Assembly: GCF_000949455.1 (NCBI RefSeq)
Contig: NZ_JXXK01000017.1
Location: 21,364-85,363 of the forward strand
Direction of reading: 5' to 3'
From: Ruthenibacterium lactatiformans
GTDB lineage: Bacteria > Bacillota > Clostridia > Oscillospirales > Ruminococcaceae
DNA: 64,000 bases
The notes beneath the pieces were generated by a model. It ran no database searches and had not been told where the DNA came from. It worked only from the letters and a program-made list of their open reading frames with translations. The translations under genes and the position numbers were made by a program. Shown here piece by piece: positions 60,799 to 64,000 of the stretch (within the stretch, counting starts at the first letter, position 1; each line of letters begins with the position of its first letter).

Positions 60799-63700
60799 GG
60801 GGTATCCTCCCTGTCTGTATAGGTGATGCGCAGGGTCTTTATCTCAAAGGGGCGGAATTCCAGGTCTGCCGGACAGGGGGCAAACGGCTGCTCCAACATG
60901 TCGCAGAGCTGTGCGCCGGAGCAGCCCGGAGCGAGGGAGAGGCGGGTGCGCGCGTAAGAGCCCTCGCACTCATACAGGCGCAGGATGAATGCGTGTCCGC
61001 CGTCCTCGCAGGGCTTGACGGTCTCGGGCATCACATTGGCCGCGTCTACACGGACAAGCGGCTCCGAAGACAGGCCCTCGCCTGAGGCGGGCAGCGCCGC
61101 GTACTGGAAAGCATAGGCGGGCCGGACGACACTCTGCGCGCAGAAGCCTCCGGTGTGCGGCAAAAATGCATACCGAAAGGTATAAACGCCTTCGTCGCCG
61201 CGCGGGTCCGGCCGCATGCCGCCTTTGGCCAGCGAGAGGGCAATCCGGCCGCCCTCGACGCTGACGCCATACTTGCAGTCGTTCAAAAGTGCGACGCCGT
61301 AGGAGGGCTCGCTGAGATCGGCATATTTGTGGCAGCACACCTCGAACTTAGCCTGCTCCAGCGAATCGTTGCGGGTGGTGGGGCGCTGGATGCAGCCGAA
61401 CTGGATCTCCTGCCGGGCGGCGGGAGCCTGTACGGTGGTGTCGAACGCGGCTTTCAAAAGGCGGTGCTTTCCGTGCCATTCCAGCTCGGTGTCGAATTCC
61501 ACAAGGGGACTGTCGGCGTGGAAGATGATGTCCTGCCGCACAACGGAACCGCCGCACACGGTCCAGGTGCAGCGCACGCGGTATTCCACCGGCCCGTCGG
61601 CCGCGACCATCCGGCTTTGCAGCACGCCGTCGGGCCGCAGCTTTTCCATGCAGTCCGCGTCGACGTCCCAGCCGTCCCACGCGGCGGGGACATCCTCGGC
61701 GGAAAGGAACGTGTTAAGGGGCAGCCCTGCGCACAGCTCGCGGCCGGTGCGCCGGTCGACAAAGGAGGAAATGGCGCCGCCGGGGGAAAAACGCACCAGC
61801 GCAAAGGGCGTTTCCAGCCGGTTGCCGCAGGCATGGAAGAGCGAGGATGCTTCATCCGCACCCGCGCACAGTGAGAGCGGCGTGAACGAGAACGGCTGCT
61901 GGCGCAGGCCGGCTACGGCCAGAACACGCGCGCCGCCGCGCAGCTCCACGAGCTGCGTGCGCAGGCCGGGTGCATGCATGGCCGTATTTACGGGCAGATA
62001 AACGGTATCCGTCCGCGCAAAACCCAGCGGATTGAGCACGCCGCCCATCTGCTCCGGCCGAAGCTTTGCATCCAGCCGGCGCCCGGCCTCTTCCAGCAGA
62101 GCGGTGGTCTGGCGCAGGGATTCGTCGTGCGCCTCCGGAATGCAGCTGCCGGGCAGGATGTCATGGAACTGGTTCACCAGCAGGGTCTCCCACAGCGGCC
62201 GGCAGGCGGCGCCGCACGCGGGCGCGCCGCTGTGCACGGCTGCCAGCACCGTGACCAGCTCAAGGTCGTGCAGGGCGGTTTCGGCCATGCGGTTGTTCTT
62301 TTTGATCTGCTGTTTGCCCGTCAGCGTTCCGCGGTGCAGCTCCAGATAAAGCTCTCCCCGGTATTCGGGAAATTCGCGGCCCTCGGCCTCCAGGCTCTGC
62401 ATAAACTTCGACGCGCTGGAGTAGCGCACCCTGGGGCAGCCCTCCAGGTCCGCAAGGCGGCGCGCTGTTTCGATCATCTCAAACTGGGGGCCGCCGCCGC
62501 CGTCTCCGTACCCGAAGGCGATGAGCCTCTGGTGGGAGATCTGTTTGTTGTGCAGGCAGTCCCGGTAGCCGACGCCGTTGACACGCTCCAGCAGCCCCTT
62601 TGGGTCGGGCCAGGTGTCCATGACAAAGAAGTGGGCCAGAACGTCCGTGCCGTCGATGCCTCTCCAGGTGAAGGTCTCATAGGGGAAGGTGTTCGTGTCG
62701 TTCCAGGCCAGCTTGGTCGTGAGAAAATATTTTACGCCGAAGCCACGCATGATCTGCGGGATGGCGGCGGAATAGCCGAAGGTGTCGGGAAGCCAGAAGC
62801 AGTCCGACAGTACGCCGAACGTATCGCGTGTGTAGCGCTGGCCCCACAGAAACTGGCGGATCAGCGCCTCGCCGCCCACCAGATTGCAGTCGCATTCCAC
62901 CCACACCGCGCCGTTCATCTCGTACCGTCCCTGTGCCACCGCCTCGCGCATGCGCTCAAACAGGGCGGGATATTCCCGCTGCATCCAGGCGGTGTGGCAG
63001 GAGGCGCTTTGCAGAAAGCGGTATTCGGGGTACTGCTCCATCAGACTGAGCTGGTTTGCGATGGTGCGCGCATTTTTTCGCACGGTCTCAGCAGTTGGCC
63101 AAAGCCAGGCGGTGTCCATGTGGGAATGCCCCAGCAGAGCCGCGCGGGGTGCGCTGTCGCCGTTGCGGCAGGCCAGCGCGGGGGCCATGACGGCGCGCGC
63201 CGCGCGCAGGCTCTCCAGCCAGGTCTCACGGTCCACGGCCTGTGGGGAGAGGTACAGCGTCCGGTGCACCTGCGCCAGGGTATTGAGCACGCCGGCGCGG
63301 CGGAAGGAGTTTTCGTCCAGCATCTCGGCAAGCTGCAGCAGCACGCGCAGGTCAAACAGGAAATCGGCCACAAGCTGGTTCTTGGTGCAGATCAGGATAT
63401 CCTGTGCCTGGAAGGAGAAGGCCTCAGCGTCCTCTCCGCCCAGAGGGCCGTCCGGCTCAAAGGGCGCGCGGCCGGGCACGGGGTGGCCCGCATAGAATTC
63501 CAGCGCGACATCCATGCTGCGGGCGGGGTCCGCCTGGGCGCACAGCATGTCGCAGTAGTGATTGCCGTGGCGCGTTACGACGATTTTGGTGGCAAAGGTG
63601 CCCTTCGGCATGCCGTCTACCCAGAGCATGGCCTCATAGCCGCCCACGCGGGGCATCAGATAGAGCGCCCGCCCTGCGAGCTGTTCGGAGGGCTGATACC

Positions 63701-63911
63701 GGCCTTTGAACCAGCAGGTCTGCCACGGACCGCCCCAATGGGGGACCGGCGCGTGGAAGCATTCGTCGGGCGGCACCGCGCGCAGGTGCTCCCGGGTCTC
63801 GAACATGCGGTAGTCGAGCTTGCCCTGGGGCTCGAACAGGTACGGCTCGAATACCTCCAGGCAATGGGACAGCTTTTGAAGCAGCTTTTTATTCTGCTGC
63901 GGGTTCAGCAT
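60795..63911 (-). CDS. Alpha-mannosidase, glycoside hydrolase family 38
   Basis: A 1038-residue zinc-dependent retaining mannosidase, without a signal peptide, so cytoplasmic. The catalytic N-domain starts near residue 260: GHSHMDTAWLWP carries zinc-binding His and Asp, and FWLPDTFGYSAAIPQIM contains the nucleophile Asp. A mid three-helix bundle and C-terminal beta domains follow. The ATG at 63911 follows GGAGG. It trims alpha-mannosides imported as small oligosaccharides. It lies between two URO-D-family genes. Confidence 0.94.
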   Translation of the reverse strand: MLNPQQNKKLLQKLSHCLEVFEPYLFEPQGKLDYRMFETREHLRAVPPDECFHAPVPHWGGPWQTCWFKGRYQPSEQLAGRALYLMPRVGGYEAMLWVDGMPKGTFATKIVVTRHGNHYCDMLCAQADPARSMDVALEFYAGHPVPGRAPFEPDGPLGGEDAEAFSFQAQDILICTKNQLVADFLFDLRVLLQLAEMLDENSFRRAGVLNTLAQVHRTLYLSPQAVDRETWLESLRAARAVMAPALACRNGDSAPRAALLGHSHMDTAWLWPTAETVRKNARTIANQLSLMEQYPEYRFLQSASCHTAWMQREYPALFERMREAVAQGRYEMNGAVWVECDCNLVGGEALIRQFLWGQRYTRDTFGVLSDCFWLPDTFGYSAAIPQIMRGFGVKYFLTTKLAWNDTNTFPYETFTWRGIDGTDVLAHFFVMDTWPDPKGLLERVNGVGYRDCLHNKQISHQRLIAFGYGDGGGGPQFEMIETARRLADLEGCPRVRYSSASKFMQSLEAEGREFPEYRGELYLELHRGTLTGKQQIKKNNRMAETALHDLELVTVLAAVHSGAPACGAACRPLWETLLVNQFHDILPGSCIPEAHDESLRQTTALLEEAGRRLDAKLRPEQMGGVLNPLGFARTDTVYLPVNTAMHAPGLRTQLVELRGGARVLAVAGLRQQPFSFTPLSLCAGADEASSLFHACGNRLETPFALVRFSPGGAISSFVDRRTGRELCAGLPLNTFLSAEDVPAAWDGWDVDADCMEKLRPDGVLQSRMVAADGPVEYRVRCTWTVCGGSVVRQDIIFHADSPLVEFDTELEWHGKHRLLKAAFDTTVQAPAARQEIQFGCIQRPTTRNDSLEQAKFEVCCHKYADLSEPSYGVALLNDCKYGVSVEGGRIALSLAKGGMRPDPRGDEGVYTFRYAFLPHTGGFCAQSVVRPAYAFQYAALPASGEGLSSEPLVRVDAANVMPETVKPCEDGGHAFILRLYECEGSYARTRLSLAPGCSGAQLCDMLEQPFAPCPADLEFRPFEIKTLRITYTDREDTP

Positions 63912-63939
63912 ATGCCGTTTCCTCCTTATCCGCCTGTAC

Positions 63940-64000
63940 TCAGTACCGGCCCAGCCTGTGGGCGGTCCGATACATGGCAATCACGTTTTCCACCGGGGTA
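63940..64000 (-). CDS. C-terminal fragment of a second URO-D-family protein
   Basis: The frame on the minus strand is open from the window end and ends in TPVENVIAMYRTAHRLGRY before TGA. ENVxAMYxxAHxxGxY is the usual C-terminal helix of URO-D-family proteins. Only about 19 residues are visible; its stop lies 28 bp before the GH38 start. The rest is outside the window. Confidence 0.65.
   Translation of the reverse strand, partial: TPVENVIAMYRTAHRLGRY

Overview
The window is dense, GC-rich bacterial chromosome from what looks like a gut-type, low-oxygen Firmicute, probably Clostridia of the Oscillospiraceae/Ruminococcaceae type. The reasons are YesM/YesN-type two-component systems next to sugar ABC transporters, a FakA (DAK2) and Asp23 gene pair, a type-3 ProS ending in Tyr, lipoprotein-anchored binding proteins, a class B sortase, an Asp23-family protein, an HPr with His15 and Ser46, and frequent extended -10 promoters of the form TGGTATAAT. 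I cannot name the genus. No phage, IS element or CRISPR array is visible.

Layout. 1-4011: end of a sugar ABC transporter operon (binding protein, two permeases) and an AraC-type response regulator without a kinase. 4072-8366: a small membrane protein and a cell-surface sugar cluster (glycosyltransferase 2, rmlA, rmlD, rmlB; no rmlC). 8442-15620: mostly minus-strand housekeeping genes (proS, acpP, a DUF554 protein, recG, fakA, asp23-like). 15869-20375: a lipoprotein binding protein with no permeases, followed by a membrane GGDEF-EAL protein. 20472-25682: HPr, a divergent antiporter/LysR pair, an AbrB-ABC transporter operon and a PH-domain protein. 25893-26703: an HD hydrolase downstream of tRNA-Tyr and tRNA-Thr. 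26958-32810: a DUF362 ferredoxin-like protein and an mglBAC galactose transporter operon with an attached small surface protein. 32951-37432: a duplicated-domain lipoprotein, and a LacI regulator divergent from glycogen phosphorylase. 37484-50005: a PrpR-like regulator divergent from an eight-gene catabolic operon. 50220-51618: tRNA-Leu and a class B sortase. 52303-56414: a hexuronate operon (LacI, uxaB, uxaA). 57154-64000: a YesM/YesN kinase-regulator pair convergent with a GH38 alpha-mannosidase flanked by two URO-D-family proteins.

How they work together. Most of the window handles uptake, cleavage and regulated catabolism of plant or host glycans: three transport systems, phosphorolysis of alpha-glucans, galacturonate/tagaturonate breakdown and mannoside removal, each with a dedicated regulator. 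The least conventional parts are the 39.5-50.0 kb operon, the binding-protein/c-di-GMP pair, the GH38/URO-D cluster, and two families of dispersed non-coding repeats. One repeat family sits just upstream of both two-component system loci.
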